Notes: generated from the letters alone by a model not told the origin. A DNA stretch of 53,902 nucleotides from Gemmatimonadota bacterium (GCA_028875345.1 JAPPEG010000058.1:1-53902); one strand, 5' to 3'; positions 24,593-33,013 are shown, counted from the first letter of the stretch. A program made the numbers and translations.

Positions 24593-25408
24593 TTATAAAC
24601 TACTTTCAGGGTAACACTCTTTGAGGAAGGCTCTGACAATCGCTGGATTCTTTGACGAGTCCCATCCACGCCTTTCCTTGTCAATTTCCGGTTCAATGTC
24701 AGCGATGAGCAAATCCTCAACAAACGGTTTCGACGAAGCAATTACTGCTCCATTGGGATCAATGATGTTTGTTGATCCGTAGGAAGCGAATCCGTCTTGG
24801 TGTCCCGCGACGTCAGCCGCTGTAACGGTCAAGCCGTTCTCGACTGCTCGTGCGATCTGAGCGCTTCTAGCCCTAGCTACTACATCGGCCTTGTTAAGCG
24901 GCAAGCAGTTGTTCGTGGGAACGAAAAGAACAGTCGCCCCTTTGGCTGCCATGACTCGGGACGGCTCGATATAATTGGTGTCATTGCAGATGATGATGCC
25001 AAATGTCAACGATCCAAGCGTAAACGTTGGCAGTTCGTCACCTGCATTATAGATCGAGTTGCGAATCGCTGGATACGCTTTTCGATATCGACCGAATACC
25101 TTACCGCGGTGAAAAATAATAGCTGTATTGTATAGCCCTGTGTTTGCCGACTCGGTAAAGCCAATAATCGTACTCACTGTCTCGCTGGTGAGGGGCGAAA
25201 GAAACTCTTCTAATTGACCATTTTCGATATTGAATGCGAGTTCGGACGGCCTGTCGGAGTAATCTGCTAGGCCGCCAAGGACCGCCTCTGGACAGCACAG
25301 TATCTCGACGCCTTTGTCTTCACATACATCTATTTGTGTCCGTAAATAGCTCAATGCTTCCATTGAGCCATTCTCGAGCAGTGGTGCCTGATAGGCAGCA
25401 ATCTTCAT
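24593..25408 (-). CDS. Carbon-nitrogen hydrolase (nitrilase superfamily)
   Basis: The product is 271 residues. The frame opens at 25534, but the canonical start MKIAAYQAPLLENGS is the ATG at 25408. The catalytic triad is visible: Glu in CCPEAVLGG, Lys in GRYRKAYP and Cys in IIICNDTNYIEPSR. GGLAD, VLFVPTNN and TNIIDPNGAVIASS are typical strands. It should hydrolyse a small amide or nitrile; the WGxxG-type lid motif of omega-amidases is not seen. It follows the nucleotidyltransferase gene in the same orientation, 42 bases apart, and both look like accessory genes. Confidence 0.9.
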   Translation of the reverse strand: MKIAAYQAPLLENGSMEALSYLRTQIDVCEDKGVEILCCPEAVLGGLADYSDRPSELAFNIENGQLEEFLSPLTSETVSTIIGFTESANTGLYNTAIIFHRGKVFGRYRKAYPAIRNSIYNAGDELPTFTLGSLTFGIIICNDTNYIEPSRVMAAKGATVLFVPTNNCLPLNKADVVARARSAQIARAVENGLTVTAADVAGHQDGFASYGSTNIIDPNGAVIASSKPFVEDLLIADIEPEIDKERRGWDSSKNPAIVRAFLKECYPESSL

Positions 25409-25648
25409 GCGATAAATCCGATCCCAGTATATTTCCCGACGGATACTTACTCTTGATCGCTTCGGACCGCAGAGGCGATCCACTTCCGCTGAGAAAGTGC
25501 AAAGGGTGCTCTCACTAACGGACAACCCCTTCACATCGTCAAGTTTTTCTTTTTACTCCTCACAATTGTCAGTAGTTAATAATTAGTGCTTATTAGCCGC
25601 GAATATAGTTTTTGGGTACAACTCCCCTTAAAACGAGGAGGATACGCC
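25409..25648 (+). other. Divergent intergenic region
   Basis: These 240 bases separate a minus-strand nitrilase-family gene from a plus-strand glycosidase-like gene. An AT-rich stretch around 25565-25600 contains TTGTCA followed 18 bases later by TTATTA, a possible plus-strand promoter. The translated frames in this gap have no family signal. Confidence 0.3.
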
Positions 25649-27085
25649 ATGCGACAGCAGCGCACTATCTACTTTAACGACGCCCGGCACTACTACCTTT
25701 TTGCCTTTGAGCCGCCGATGGCGCTCGAAGACGCTTGGATGCCAGTGGATGAGGTCGCAGGCACGGGGGTGGATACTTTTGCCTACGGGGTCGAGCGCGG
25801 CGACGGGCTTTTTTATCCGTCGCGGGTAGGGATGATGTTTGGAGCGGATATTCAGCCCTTTGAGCAGGCGGCCTATTGGCGCACTTGGCACAACATGCAG
25901 AGTCTGATCGAGCGCGGGCTCGACCCGCTGACAGTGCTCATTGACCGGGCACACGACCACAACATGGATTTCTGGGCCAGCTTGCGGATGGCGTCCTACG
26001 GGAATATAGATCCGGCCCACAGACTGGCCGACGGCGGTGGCGGGCTGGCGTACACGGAGATGCGGGCCCACATCTTGCAAGTGGTTGAGGAATTGGCGAC
26101 CGAGTACGAAACCGATGGCGTTGAGTTGGACTTTGCCCTGCCGGGTGGGGCCCCGCGCATTTTGCGGGAAGAGGATGTGGAGGCGACAACACCCATTTTG
26201 ACCGATTACGTAGAGCAGCTCGCCGAGCGGGTGCGCGGGCAGCGGTCGGGGGTGGTTGGAGCGCGGGTGTTGCCCACCGAGGAAATGAATTTGGCGCAGG
26301 GCTTGGACGTGCGGACTTGGCTAGAGCGCGGGTTGGTGGATTTCTTGGTGCCGATCCGCTACGGCTATATGATCCTCGATGGGGACATGCCGATAGATTG
26401 GCTGGTCGAAGCGGCGCACGCGGCCGACGCGGCGGTCTATGGCACCTTGCAGCCCTACGTAGCTGATGAATCGGTTGGGGCCGAGCGGGTTTGTCCCACT
26501 CCGGCTCAGCTTCGTGCGGCGGCGGTGAATCTGTTGGATCGGGGCTGTGACGGGCTGTACGCGTGGTTTATGCCCTGGCCTTTAGGAGACCGGGAGCGCA
26601 GCGCGCTGAGCGAACTGGGCAGTCGGGATCTGATGCAGGAAAAGGATAAGCACTACGTGTTGGCGCGGCGGGCAGCGGGTGAGGAAAATCAGTACCCAGT
26701 GGCGCTGCCGGTGGAGATCGCAGCCGACGATCGGGCGCAGCATACCATTCCCTTTTACTTGGCCGATGATGCGCAAGAAGGCCGCGTCAGTCAGGTGCTC
26801 TTGCGGATCAGGATCGTCGATTTGGTCTCGGACGACCGCTTGGAAATCGCGCTCAACGGCCAGTCGCTGCAAGGGGAGATATGCCGCCGCGAGCACGGCT
26901 ATAAGGTCGTCCCGTATCAGGGCATGTGGCTGATTTTCGACTTGCAGCAGGTGCGGCCGCAGCAGGGGGCGAACCGCTTGGAAATTGCGCTGGTGGAGCG
27001 ACCGGACGATTTGGTGAGCCCGCTGAGAGTCACAGACGTGGAAGTCGAGGTGAAGTACCATCCATTGCCGACGGGGTTGGGATAA
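25649..27085 (+). CDS. Glycoside hydrolase-like TIM-barrel protein with C-terminal beta domain
   Basis: The product is 478 residues. The ATG at 25649 has GAGGAG 8 bases upstream; the upstream ATG at 25586 is not supported. Residues about 20-345 look like a TIM barrel of the family-10-like glycosidase type: FWASLRMASYGNIDP, DGVELDFAL (possible acid strand), VGARVLPTEEMNLAQGLDV, VDFLVPIRYGY and DGLYAWFMPWPLGD. Residues about 370-478 are a beta-sandwich with no recognised sites. There is no signal peptide. The substrate is unknown. It ends 8 bases before the -35 box of a separate RNA unit. Confidence 0.75.
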   Translation: MRQQRTIYFNDARHYYLFAFEPPMALEDAWMPVDEVAGTGVDTFAYGVERGDGLFYPSRVGMMFGADIQPFEQAAYWRTWHNMQSLIERGLDPLTVLIDRAHDHNMDFWASLRMASYGNIDPAHRLADGGGGLAYTEMRAHILQVVEELATEYETDGVELDFALPGGAPRILREEDVEATTPILTDYVEQLAERVRGQRSGVVGARVLPTEEMNLAQGLDVRTWLERGLVDFLVPIRYGYMILDGDMPIDWLVEAAHAADAAVYGTLQPYVADESVGAERVCPTPAQLRAAAVNLLDRGCDGLYAWFMPWPLGDRERSALSELGSRDLMQEKDKHYVLARRAAGEENQYPVALPVEIAADDRAQHTIPFYLADDAQEGRVSQVLLRIRIVDLVSDDRLEIALNGQSLQGEICRREHGYKVVPYQGMWLIFDLQQVRPQQGANRLEIALVERPDDLVSPLRVTDVEVEVKYHPLPTGLG

Positions 27086-27092
27086 GACTGTT

Positions 27093-27121
27093 TTGACATG
27101 ATAAACCCTCCTCCATAAATT
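27093..27121 (+). promoter_or_regulatory. Strong promoter of the structured RNA unit
   Basis: TTGACA at 27093-27098, a 17-base spacer and TAAATT at 27116-27121 predict transcription from about 27128. No ribosome site or credible coding frame follows before two intrinsic terminators, so this promoter appears to drive a non-coding RNA or the leader of the ABC exporter operon. Confidence 0.6.
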
Positions 27122-27127
27122 GGCCTG

Positions 27128-27318
27128 CCATGCAAGCGAACAACTACCACCTCTTATCCATTGCCTTGCGCGTAGGCAGCGAATTGAGCCGCATGAGAGG
27201 TTCCACTGGGGCCTCGCAAAGGATAGGTATGCCCACGCCGCTCTGAAGAGGACAAGCTAAGACATTTATAAACAATGAGTTGTATAATTTAGCCGGAAGC
27301 CTCGCTTCCGGCTTTTTT
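27128..27318 (+). ncRNA. Candidate structured non-coding RNA or riboswitch-like leader
   Basis: The unit runs from the predicted start to the end of the first terminator, about 190 bases. Hand folding finds nested stems: ACAACT 27140-27145 with AGTTGT 27278-27283, CCTCTT 27150-27155 with AAGAGG 27246-27251, and ATCC 27156-27159 with GGAT 27221-27224. Inside are hairpins TGCCT/AGGCA (27162-27178) and an 8-pair GAGGTTCC/GGGGCCTC hairpin (27197-27215). GAGC 27186-27189 could also pair with GCTC 27240-27243 as a pseudoknot. The size fits 6S RNA, but the fold is branched rather than a single long hairpin. I could not match it to a known riboswitch. Confidence 0.45.
27292..27318 (+). terminator. 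Intrinsic terminator 1
   Basis: GCCGGAAGC (27292-27300), loop CTC and GCTTCCGGC (27304-27312) form a perfect 9-pair stem followed by six T residues (27313-27318). This is a textbook rho-independent terminator. Confidence 0.9.
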
Positions 27319-27329
27319 ATGACTTTCAG

Positions 27330-27362
27330 AGACCGCGGGCTTATTGTCTGCGGTCTTTTTTT
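27330..27362 (+). terminator. Intrinsic terminator 2, abutting a ribosome binding site
   Basis: AGACCGC (27330-27336) and GCGGTCT (27350-27356) pair as a 7-bp stem, followed by a T run to 27362. The ribosome site GGAG (27363-27366) of the ABC permease gene begins at the very next base. Transcripts reaching that gene must therefore either read through this terminator or start inside it. Confidence 0.75.
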
Positions 27363-27373
27363 GGAGATAATCG

Positions 27374-28168
27374 ATGATAACACTACTGCACAAATACGGG
27401 AAAACCATCGCCATCGTTGCGACACAGTCGCTCAACGACGCGCTTTGGGGCCTAATTGGCGATTTCGCGCTACGGCTATTCCACGTGGCGATCTTGCTCT
27501 CGCTTTGGCGCACGGTGATGGCAGGTCAGGGCGTAGTTGCGGGGATGAGCTTGGAGGCGGTGCTGACCTATACCATGGTCGCGGCAATTTTTGCCGACCA
27601 GCTCTCAGGCCGCACCCGGATCGACGACGATCTGTGGAGCGGAAATATAGCCAACCGCTTCTTGCGGCCGATGGGGATCTACGGACAGATGCTGGCCGAG
27701 ATGGTCGGCAGCTGGATCCCCGGCCTGCTGTTCTTTGCACTGCCGCTGTTGCTCATCGCGCCGCTGTTGGGAGTTGATCCTTTCCCAGCGACATGGACGG
27801 CCGGACTGTGGTTCCTGCTCAGTTTGGCGCTGGGCGTGGCGGTGGGCACGGCGTTGGATCTGTTCTTTGCCGCGTGCATGGTCTTCTTGGAGCACAGCGT
27901 GTACGCGCTGCAACGGATCCGCACCACATTGACGGTGCTGTTGTCGGGCCGGCTAGTACCGCTGGCACTCTTGCCGTGGGGCCTCGGGGACTATCTCGAA
28001 TGGCTGCCCTTTGCCTCGCTGGCGTCGGCGCCACTGCGCCTCTACACCGGTACGGGCGATCCACATTACCTCATCCCTTTGCAGGCAACTTGGGCTGTAG
28101 TGCTGTGGGTTAGTGCGCACGCACTCTGGTGCCACAATCGCGAAAGGCTGGTGTCCCATGGAGGCTAA
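27374..28168 (+). CDS. ABC-2 type exporter permease (first membrane subunit)
   Basis: The product is 264 residues with GGAG 7 bases before the ATG. About six hydrophobic segments are visible, among them LRLFHVAILLSLWRTVMAG, IPGLLFFALPLLLIAPLLGV, LWFLLSLALGVAVGTALDLFFAACMVF and ATWAVVLWVSAHALW. The layout and motifs such as NRFLRPMGIYGQMLAEMVGS match the ABC-2 permease family linked to daunorubicin-type and uncharacterised exporters. It overlaps the second permease by 11 bases. Expression probably depends on the terminator-rich leader upstream. Confidence 0.85.
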   Translation: MITLLHKYGKTIAIVATQSLNDALWGLIGDFALRLFHVAILLSLWRTVMAGQGVVAGMSLEAVLTYTMVAAIFADQLSGRTRIDDDLWSGNIANRFLRPMGIYGQMLAEMVGSWIPGLLFFALPLLLIAPLLGVDPFPATWTAGLWFLLSLALGVAVGTALDLFFAACMVFLEHSVYALQRIRTTLTVLLSGRLVPLALLPWGLGDYLEWLPFASLASAPLRLYTGTGDPHYLIPLQATWAVVLWVSAHALWCHNRERLVSHGG

Positions 28169-29009
28169 GCGCAACCCCGTAGTCCAGATTATCAGGCGCT
28201 GGCGGGTGCAAGCCTATCTCGACTTCATGTGGATGACCCGGGACTTCAAGTTTTTTCTCATCAACGTCGTCTCCGACTTCATCCTCAGCCTCTCGGGGGT
28301 GGTGGCGGTATTCCTCCTAGCCGAGCGCTTCGCTGGGATCGGAGCGTGGAGTCAGGACCAGATTCTCTTCATGCTCGGCTACGCCGCCCTAGTACAGGGA
28401 CTGCTCGAAATGTTTTTCAGCTACAACGTGCTGGCCGTCAGCCGCCGCATTGGCCGTGGACAGTTCGACCACACACTGGTGCAGCCGCAGCCCTTGTGGA
28501 TGGCCCTGCTCACCGAGGGATTTATGCCCTTCTCCGGCTGCTGGGGATTCATGGTCGGGTTGGGGATTAGCGTTTGGTCTTTGGGGCGGCTTGATATGGC
28601 CTCGGAACCCGGCTGGTGGCTGTGCTATGGAGTCCACCTGCTGTCTTCCTGCGTGGTGGTTTTGGCCTTCTCCTATTTGTGGAGCGCGCTGGCGTTTTGG
28701 TCGCCGGTGGGTGCCGAGGAAATTAGTTCCCGTACGATTAGTTTCGCTTGGCAGTTGAAGTCGTTTCCGCTCGATGGGCTGCATCCGCTCTTGGCCCACG
28801 GTCTGTTGAGCGTGCTGCCGGTGGGTTTTGTCGCATGGTATCCCTGTCGGGTTTTGCTCGGGATCGACCAAGGTGATGGGTCGCTGTGGACTACGCCGAT
28901 ATTCGCTTGCGCCCTGAGCTTTGTGGCGCTGATAGCTATCAAGAAAGGAATGAATCAATATGGACACACGGGATCGCAGCGCTACTTGCGCTGGGGACAT
29001 CGCAGTTGA
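28158..29009 (+). CDS. ABC-2 type exporter permease (second membrane subunit)
   Basis: The product is 283 residues. The start was set at the ATG at 28158, which overlaps the first permease by 11 bases; the ATG at 28113 is deeper inside that gene. Six hydrophobic segments are visible, including FFLINVVSDFILSLSGVVAVFLLAERF, ILFMLGYAALVQGLLEMFF and VHLLSSCVVVLAFSYLWSALAFW. The phrase GRGQFDHTLVQPQPLWMALL parallels the NIANRFLRP region of the first permease and is typical of this exporter family. It overlaps the ATPase gene by 50 bases, so the three genes form one translational unit. Confidence 0.87.
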   Translation: MEAKRNPVVQIIRRWRVQAYLDFMWMTRDFKFFLINVVSDFILSLSGVVAVFLLAERFAGIGAWSQDQILFMLGYAALVQGLLEMFFSYNVLAVSRRIGRGQFDHTLVQPQPLWMALLTEGFMPFSGCWGFMVGLGISVWSLGRLDMASEPGWWLCYGVHLLSSCVVVLAFSYLWSALAFWSPVGAEEISSRTISFAWQLKSFPLDGLHPLLAHGLLSVLPVGFVAWYPCRVLLGIDQGDGSLWTTPIFACALSFVALIAIKKGMNQYGHTGSQRYLRWGHRS

Positions 29010-29976
29010 GTTGCAGGGCGTCAACAAGACCTTCTACCAACGCCAGCGCTCGGCGCATATGCGCGATGTGTTCAAAAATCTCTTTCGGCCCCGGGTGCGC
29101 GAGATTCGCGCCCTGCAGGATGTGGACCTTGTTGTGCGTCGGGGCGAGATCGTCGCCTACGCTGGCCCCAATGGTGCGGGCAAATCGACGACGGTCAAGC
29201 TGCTGTCGAGCGTGCTGGCACCGACGTCGGGGAGCGTGCGGGCTTTGGGAATGGACCCGATGCGGGACCGGGTGGCCTATGTCAATCGCATTGGCGTGGT
29301 CTTTGGCCAGCGCACTGAACTGTGGTGGGATCAGCCCGTGTCGGCGAGTTTTGAATGGAAGCGGGTCGTGTGGGATATTCCACACGAGCGCTACGAGCGG
29401 ATGCTCGGCTTTGTGCGCGAGTTGCTGGGCCTCGACGAGTTCATGGATAGTTTGGCGAGGCAGTTAAGCCTAGGGCAGAAGATGCGGGCAGACCTCGGGT
29501 TGATGCTCATGCACGAGCCGGAGATCCTCTTCTTGGACGAGCCGACGATTGGCGTCGATGTGCTGGCTAGGTGCCATATACTCGACTTTATCAAGGATCT
29601 GAACCGCGAGAAGGGCGTAACGGTGATGATCACCAGCCACGATATGGACGAGTTGGAACAGCTAGCTGGCCGAATTGTGATGATAGACCGGGGGCGGATC
29701 GCCTTTGACGGCCCCTTTGACGAGTTGCGCAATCACTTTGGGGACAGACGGCGGTTGCGCTTGCAGACGAGTGGGGAGGAGGCTCCTGACCTGAGCCGAG
29801 CCGAACTCCTGACAACCGAGGCTGGCTGGCACGAATACGTCTTTGACGCGGAACAGATTAAATTGCCGACCCTGCTCGCCGAAGCTGCGGCGCAGGCATC
29901 GGTGCTCGACGCGGAGACGCACCGGGCACCGATCGACGAGGTGATCGCGGACATTTACGCGGAGTGGGAGACGTGA
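28960..29976 (+). CDS. ABC exporter ATPase subunit
   Basis: The product is 338 residues, starting inside the second permease gene after AAAGGA. Walker A is GPNGAGKST (69-77), the signature is RQLSLGQKMRADLG, Walker B is EILFLDEPTIGVD and the H-loop is MITSHDMDEL. The YQRQRSAHMRDVFKNLFRPR stretch before Walker A and the C-terminal 90-residue domain are typical of ATPases paired with two-permease ABC-2 exporters. It would power export of an unknown molecule. The last gene of the operon; 48 bases later comes a convergent FKBP gene. Confidence 0.95.
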   Translation: MDTRDRSATCAGDIAVELQGVNKTFYQRQRSAHMRDVFKNLFRPRVREIRALQDVDLVVRRGEIVAYAGPNGAGKSTTVKLLSSVLAPTSGSVRALGMDPMRDRVAYVNRIGVVFGQRTELWWDQPVSASFEWKRVVWDIPHERYERMLGFVRELLGLDEFMDSLARQLSLGQKMRADLGLMLMHEPEILFLDEPTIGVDVLARCHILDFIKDLNREKGVTVMITSHDMDELEQLAGRIVMIDRGRIAFDGPFDELRNHFGDRRRLRLQTSGEEAPDLSRAELLTTEAGWHEYVFDAEQIKLPTLLAEAAAQASVLDAETHRAPIDEVIADIYAEWET

Positions 29977-30024
29977 ACAAGGCAAGGCACCCGCTCCGTC
30001 ACGCAAGGCTCCTTCGGACCTACC

Positions 30025-30720
30025 TCACTCAATGCCCAGCAGTTCAACTTCAAAAATCAGAGTGGCGTTGGCCGGAATCCCTGCGCGCCCCCCTGGGCCG
30101 TAGGCCAACTCGGGTGGGATAGTCAGCTTGGCCTTGCCGCCCACTTTCATCATTTGCAGTCCCTCAGTCCAGCCTTTGACCACCTGGTCGAGAGCAAAGG
30201 TGATGGGCTCGCCGCGCTCGACCGAACTGTCGAAGACAGTGCCGTCAATCAGCGAGCCGTGGTAGTGGACTTTGACCCGGTCGGTGGCTTTGGGCGAGGC
30301 CCCGGTACCGGCCGTCAGCTCTTTGAAGATGAGGCCGGAAGCCGTTTGCACGGCACCTTCTTCTCGGGCGGCCTTTTCCCTGAATGCCTCGCCCTCTGCC
30401 GCGGCTTGGGCCTGAACTTTTTGCAAGCGCTCCTGCAACATGGGGTTGATCTTGGGGCCGAATTCCTGCAGGGAGACGATGGGCTCGCCGCCCTTGACGG
30501 CATCGGCAAAGCCCTGCATGACCACGGCTATTTCCGCGTCGCTGAATTGACCTTTGAACGGCTCTAGGGAGTTTTGCGCTATGGCTAGGCCCAAGGCGTA
30601 GAGGACCTTTTCTTCTTCGGTTTCCACTTTGGCCGGGGTGTCGGTTTTGACTGCTTGGCCGTTGCAGGCGAGCAGGACGAGCGAGGTCCAACCTACTCCT
30701 AGCAGGTGTGCTATCTTCAT
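30025..30720 (-). CDS. FKBP-type peptidyl-prolyl isomerase lipoprotein
   Basis: The product is 231 residues. The frame opens at 30849, but the ATG at 30720 has GGAG upstream and gives MKIAHLLGVGWTSLVLLACNG, a lipoprotein signal with LLAC lipobox. Residues about 37-125 are the helical FKBP dimerisation domain (LYALGLAIAQNSLEPF, FSDAEIAVVMQGFADAV). Residues about 135-231 are the FKBP catalytic domain, with VKVHYHGSLIDGTVFDSS, GWTEGLQMMKVGGKAKLTIPPELAYG and ANATLIFEVELLGIE. It would assist folding of proteins in the periplasm. Confidence 0.95.
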   Translation of the reverse strand: MKIAHLLGVGWTSLVLLACNGQAVKTDTPAKVETEEEKVLYALGLAIAQNSLEPFKGQFSDAEIAVVMQGFADAVKGGEPIVSLQEFGPKINPMLQERLQKVQAQAAAEGEAFREKAAREEGAVQTASGLIFKELTAGTGASPKATDRVKVHYHGSLIDGTVFDSSVERGEPITFALDQVVKGWTEGLQMMKVGGKAKLTIPPELAYGPGGRAGIPANATLIFEVELLGIE

Positions 30721-31162
30721 GAGATTTCTCCGCGTGAAAGATGGGTGTTGCGGCCACGCACCCTGCCTTAGGAAGATTTGACGGATTTGCAGTGGAACGG
30801 GGTCGGTCCCAACAGAGAAATATTGGACCGACCACGTCAAAAAGTTCAATTCCCGCTCGGCTTCGCAGCGGAGGAGTCTGGCCGGATACCCAAGGAAAGT
30901 AGGCCGCTCCCGGTCCTAGGGCAAGGAGTGGGACGGCTCATAGTGAGCCCGCGGATAGGGGTGACACCATTGCCGTGCTCAGGTGTTATAAGTTGCAACC
31001 AATGGACATTAAGGTATGAGATGCTTCGACTCCGCTTCGCTCCGCTCAGCATGACACTGTGAAGCAGCTACCAGTACTTGTCGTGCTGAGCGGAGCGAAG
31101 CATCTCATACCACTTCCACTGTCGTGTACTTAGTCACTAATCTAACAACAGGAGGATTAACC
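30721..31162 (+). other. 442-base intergenic region with an inverted repeat
   Basis: The region separates the divergent FKBP and small membrane protein genes. It holds the inverted repeat at 31013-31112 and otherwise shows no coding frame with family signal. The part 30840-30970 is GC-rich with several short self-complementary runs, but I could not fold it into a known RNA gene. A clear promoter for the gene at 31163 was not found. Confidence 0.5.
31013..31112 (+). repeat. MITE-like inverted repeat
   Basis: The left arm (31013-31055) begins GGTATGAGATGCTTCG and contains CTCCGCTCAGCATGAC. The right arm (31080-31112) is its near-perfect reverse complement, with GTCGTGCTGAGCGGAGCGAA followed by GCATCTCATACC. 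The left arm carries about 9 extra bases, including a second CTCCGCTTCG unit. The centre is about 24 bases. ATGCTTCG/CTCCGCTCAGCATGAC elements are dispersed in many environmental bacterial genomes and are thought to be non-autonomous repeats. The transcript would form a long hairpin just before the next gene. Confidence 0.7.
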
Positions 31163-31801
31163 ATGAGAAAATGCGCGCTAGGGATAGTGACGCTTGCGTT
31201 GGCACTCGTCGTGCCGTCGTCGGCTGTGGCGCAGGGAACAGGCGATGTGCTGAACGAGGTACCGCTAATGCCCATACCGCAGGACATGACCTACGAAGAG
31301 TACCAGGACATGAACCGCCGCATCTCCACCGGATTGATGCGGAGCGCGATTCCGGTGCCGGGCATGATGCACTTTTACGCGGGGGAACCTACGACCGGGA
31401 AGTGGCTTTTGGCCACGAGTCTTGCGGGCGTCGCCTCGATCATCGCTGGGGCTGCACTCTGGGAAGAGGGCGAGTTCGCGGATACGGATTTTGATGTCTT
31501 GACGGTCAACGCCGGGGACAACGGCAAAGAAAGACGCTACGAGAAGATTCCCGTTTCGCTAGAAGGCGAGACGCCCAAGTACCGCCTGCACGAGTTCCAT
31601 CGCGATCGCGGGATAGGCGTACCGCTAGTTGCGTTGGGAGTGATTACCATCGCCGGCAGTATGATCTACGACTTCTTGCACGGCATCCAAGTAATTGAGG
31701 CCAAGCGCGACCGGGTGCGGTTTAAGTACGGCAAGCGGCTCAAGCTGCAAGCGGGAGCACGGACGGGGACGCCTAGCGTGGCGCTGAGCTACGCTTTCTG
31801 A
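31163..31801 (+). CDS. Secreted or membrane protein of unknown function
   Basis: The product is 212 residues. The ATG at 31163 has AGGAGG 7 bases upstream, so the ATG at 31124 was rejected. Residues 1-23 are a signal peptide ending SSAVAQG. The rest shows two hydrophobic segments (near 85-102, GKWLLATSLAGVASIIAGAAL, and near 155-175, GVPLVALGVITIAGSMIYDF) and a C-terminal tail rich in basic and beta residues ending SYAF, as in envelope proteins. Such two-segment proteins are common in FCB-type genomes as DUF5683-like proteins; I did not confirm a family. It overlaps the convergent PhyH gene by 13 bases. Confidence 0.75.
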   Translation: MRKCALGIVTLALALVVPSSAVAQGTGDVLNEVPLMPIPQDMTYEEYQDMNRRISTGLMRSAIPVPGMMHFYAGEPTTGKWLLATSLAGVASIIAGAALWEEGEFADTDFDVLTVNAGDNGKERRYEKIPVSLEGETPKYRLHEFHRDRGIGVPLVALGVITIAGSMIYDFLHGIQVIEAKRDRVRFKYGKRLKLQAGARTGTPSVALSYAF

Positions 31802-33009
31802 TCCCAACCGGCGATAAAGCGTTCGACGCTGAGGTCGGGGGGTACATCGTTGAAGTAGTAATGGGTATCCTCGCCTTGGAAACCAGGGGCCCATTGCAAG
31901 TCTAGGGCTTGCAGGGCGTCGTCCAAAGGCTCAAAGCGCGCCCACAACGCGGCGGCTTCCGCTGCTGAAAAGCGGTCGGCGATGAGTTGTCCCCACTGCA
32001 AGGTCATCGGGTGCATGCTGGTGGCGTAGCGTTGGTCTTGGGCAGGGAGCGCGGCAAAATCGGGGCGTTTGAGGTGGTGGATGCGGCGTGCGGCTTTGCT
32101 CAAGAACAGCGTCGATTGCAACTGGCCCTTGGGGCCGCGGCCTAGATGCAGGGCGTCGAGCGCGGTGTGGTAGGCCGCGCCGTCGTTTTGTAAGGCTGCA
32201 CGGAGCGCGGCCTCGGTTTGGCCTAACTTCTGTTGGCTGTGTTGGTCCCAGCGGGTGAAGGTAGTTTGGGCCGCTGGTGAGAGGTGTTCGAGGTAGCTGA
32301 GGTCTGGGTAGTGAGTGAAATCGGAAAAGCCGCCGTGGATGGTGCGGCGCAGCTTGGTGCTGTAGTTGCTGCCCCAGTGTAGGATCGGCAGGATGTAGGC
32401 CACGCCGTCGCCGGCGTTGAGGTGAGTTTGCACTCCGCTGGCGAGCGGGGCGCGGTTGTTTTTAGTGAGTTGGCGATTTTCTTCCTCGGTGTTGCGGCGG
32501 ATGTGGCTTTTGGGCACGACCCACAGCACGTCGTCGTCGTAGAGCGGGATATTCCACTGCACATAGCGCGGGCCGTTTTCGAGGATGTCGTCGGCGTAGC
32601 CTTGGAGTGGGGCGCAGTAGGGCGGGTAGAAGTCGCGGTGCCACTTGGCTGGGCCGTGGTCGCGGACCGGGCTGCACATCATCATCATCTCAGTGACCGC
32701 GGCATCTGCTAACCCCAGCAACTCGCTACTAGCTCCCTGCAAGTTTTCGTGGAGCCAAATTTCTATCGACAGGGCGGTCTCTGCGTCGATCTGGTCCTGC
32801 ATGGTTTGCAGGTGCAGCCGAGGTTGGGGAGCCGTTTCCCAGACGCCGCCGGCCGGGGCATCTGGTGCTCGCTCGCGGGCCCAGATTGCCCGCTGGCGAT
32901 CAACCATTTTTTCGCAGGCGGTGCGCACTGCATCTAGCATCTCTGGCGGGATGCAGTGGCGCAGGATTACGTAGCCTTGTTCTAAGAATTGATCCCGGTT
33001 GACGCGCAT
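31789..33009 (-). CDS. Phytanoyl-CoA dioxygenase (PhyH) family protein, long form
   Basis: The product is 406 residues. The frame extends to 33216, but ATG at 33009 gives MRVNRDQFLEQGYVILRHCI, the usual opening, 4 bases after the preceding gene. The triad is H124-x-D126 (KWHRDFYPPYCAPL) and H211 (ILHWGSNYS), with the RRTIHGGF strand after it. It is longer than most members: the C-terminal 180 residues form a helical domain without a recognised family. It closes a six-gene minus-strand operon that starts at 37999. Confidence 0.9.
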   Translation of the reverse strand: MRVNRDQFLEQGYVILRHCIPPEMLDAVRTACEKMVDRQRAIWARERAPDAPAGGVWETAPQPRLHLQTMQDQIDAETALSIEIWLHENLQGASSELLGLADAAVTEMMMMCSPVRDHGPAKWHRDFYPPYCAPLQGYADDILENGPRYVQWNIPLYDDDVLWVVPKSHIRRNTEEENRQLTKNNRAPLASGVQTHLNAGDGVAYILPILHWGSNYSTKLRRTIHGGFSDFTHYPDLSYLEHLSPAAQTTFTRWDQHSQQKLGQTEAALRAALQNDGAAYHTALDALHLGRGPKGQLQSTLFLSKAARRIHHLKRPDFAALPAQDQRYATSMHPMTLQWGQLIADRFSAAEAAALWARFEPLDDALQALDLQWAPGFQGEDTHYYFNDVPPDLSVERFIAGWDQKA

Positions 33010-33013
33010 GGCT

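Noticed and set aside
27128-27290. Identification as 6S RNA, SRP RNA, tmRNA, RNase P RNA or a known riboswitch
   Set aside because: The size fits 6S, but the hand-drawn fold is branched and no conserved sequence of any of these RNAs was recognised; left as an unidentified RNA.
27344-27371. A TTGTCT/GATAAT promoter just before the ABC permease gene
   Set aside because: Transcription would start after the ATG and the boxes lie within terminator 2; probably chance.
30840-30990. An RNA gene or decayed CDS in the long gap before 31163
   Set aside because: Some short self-complementary runs exist, but no stable overall fold, coding frame or known motif was found.
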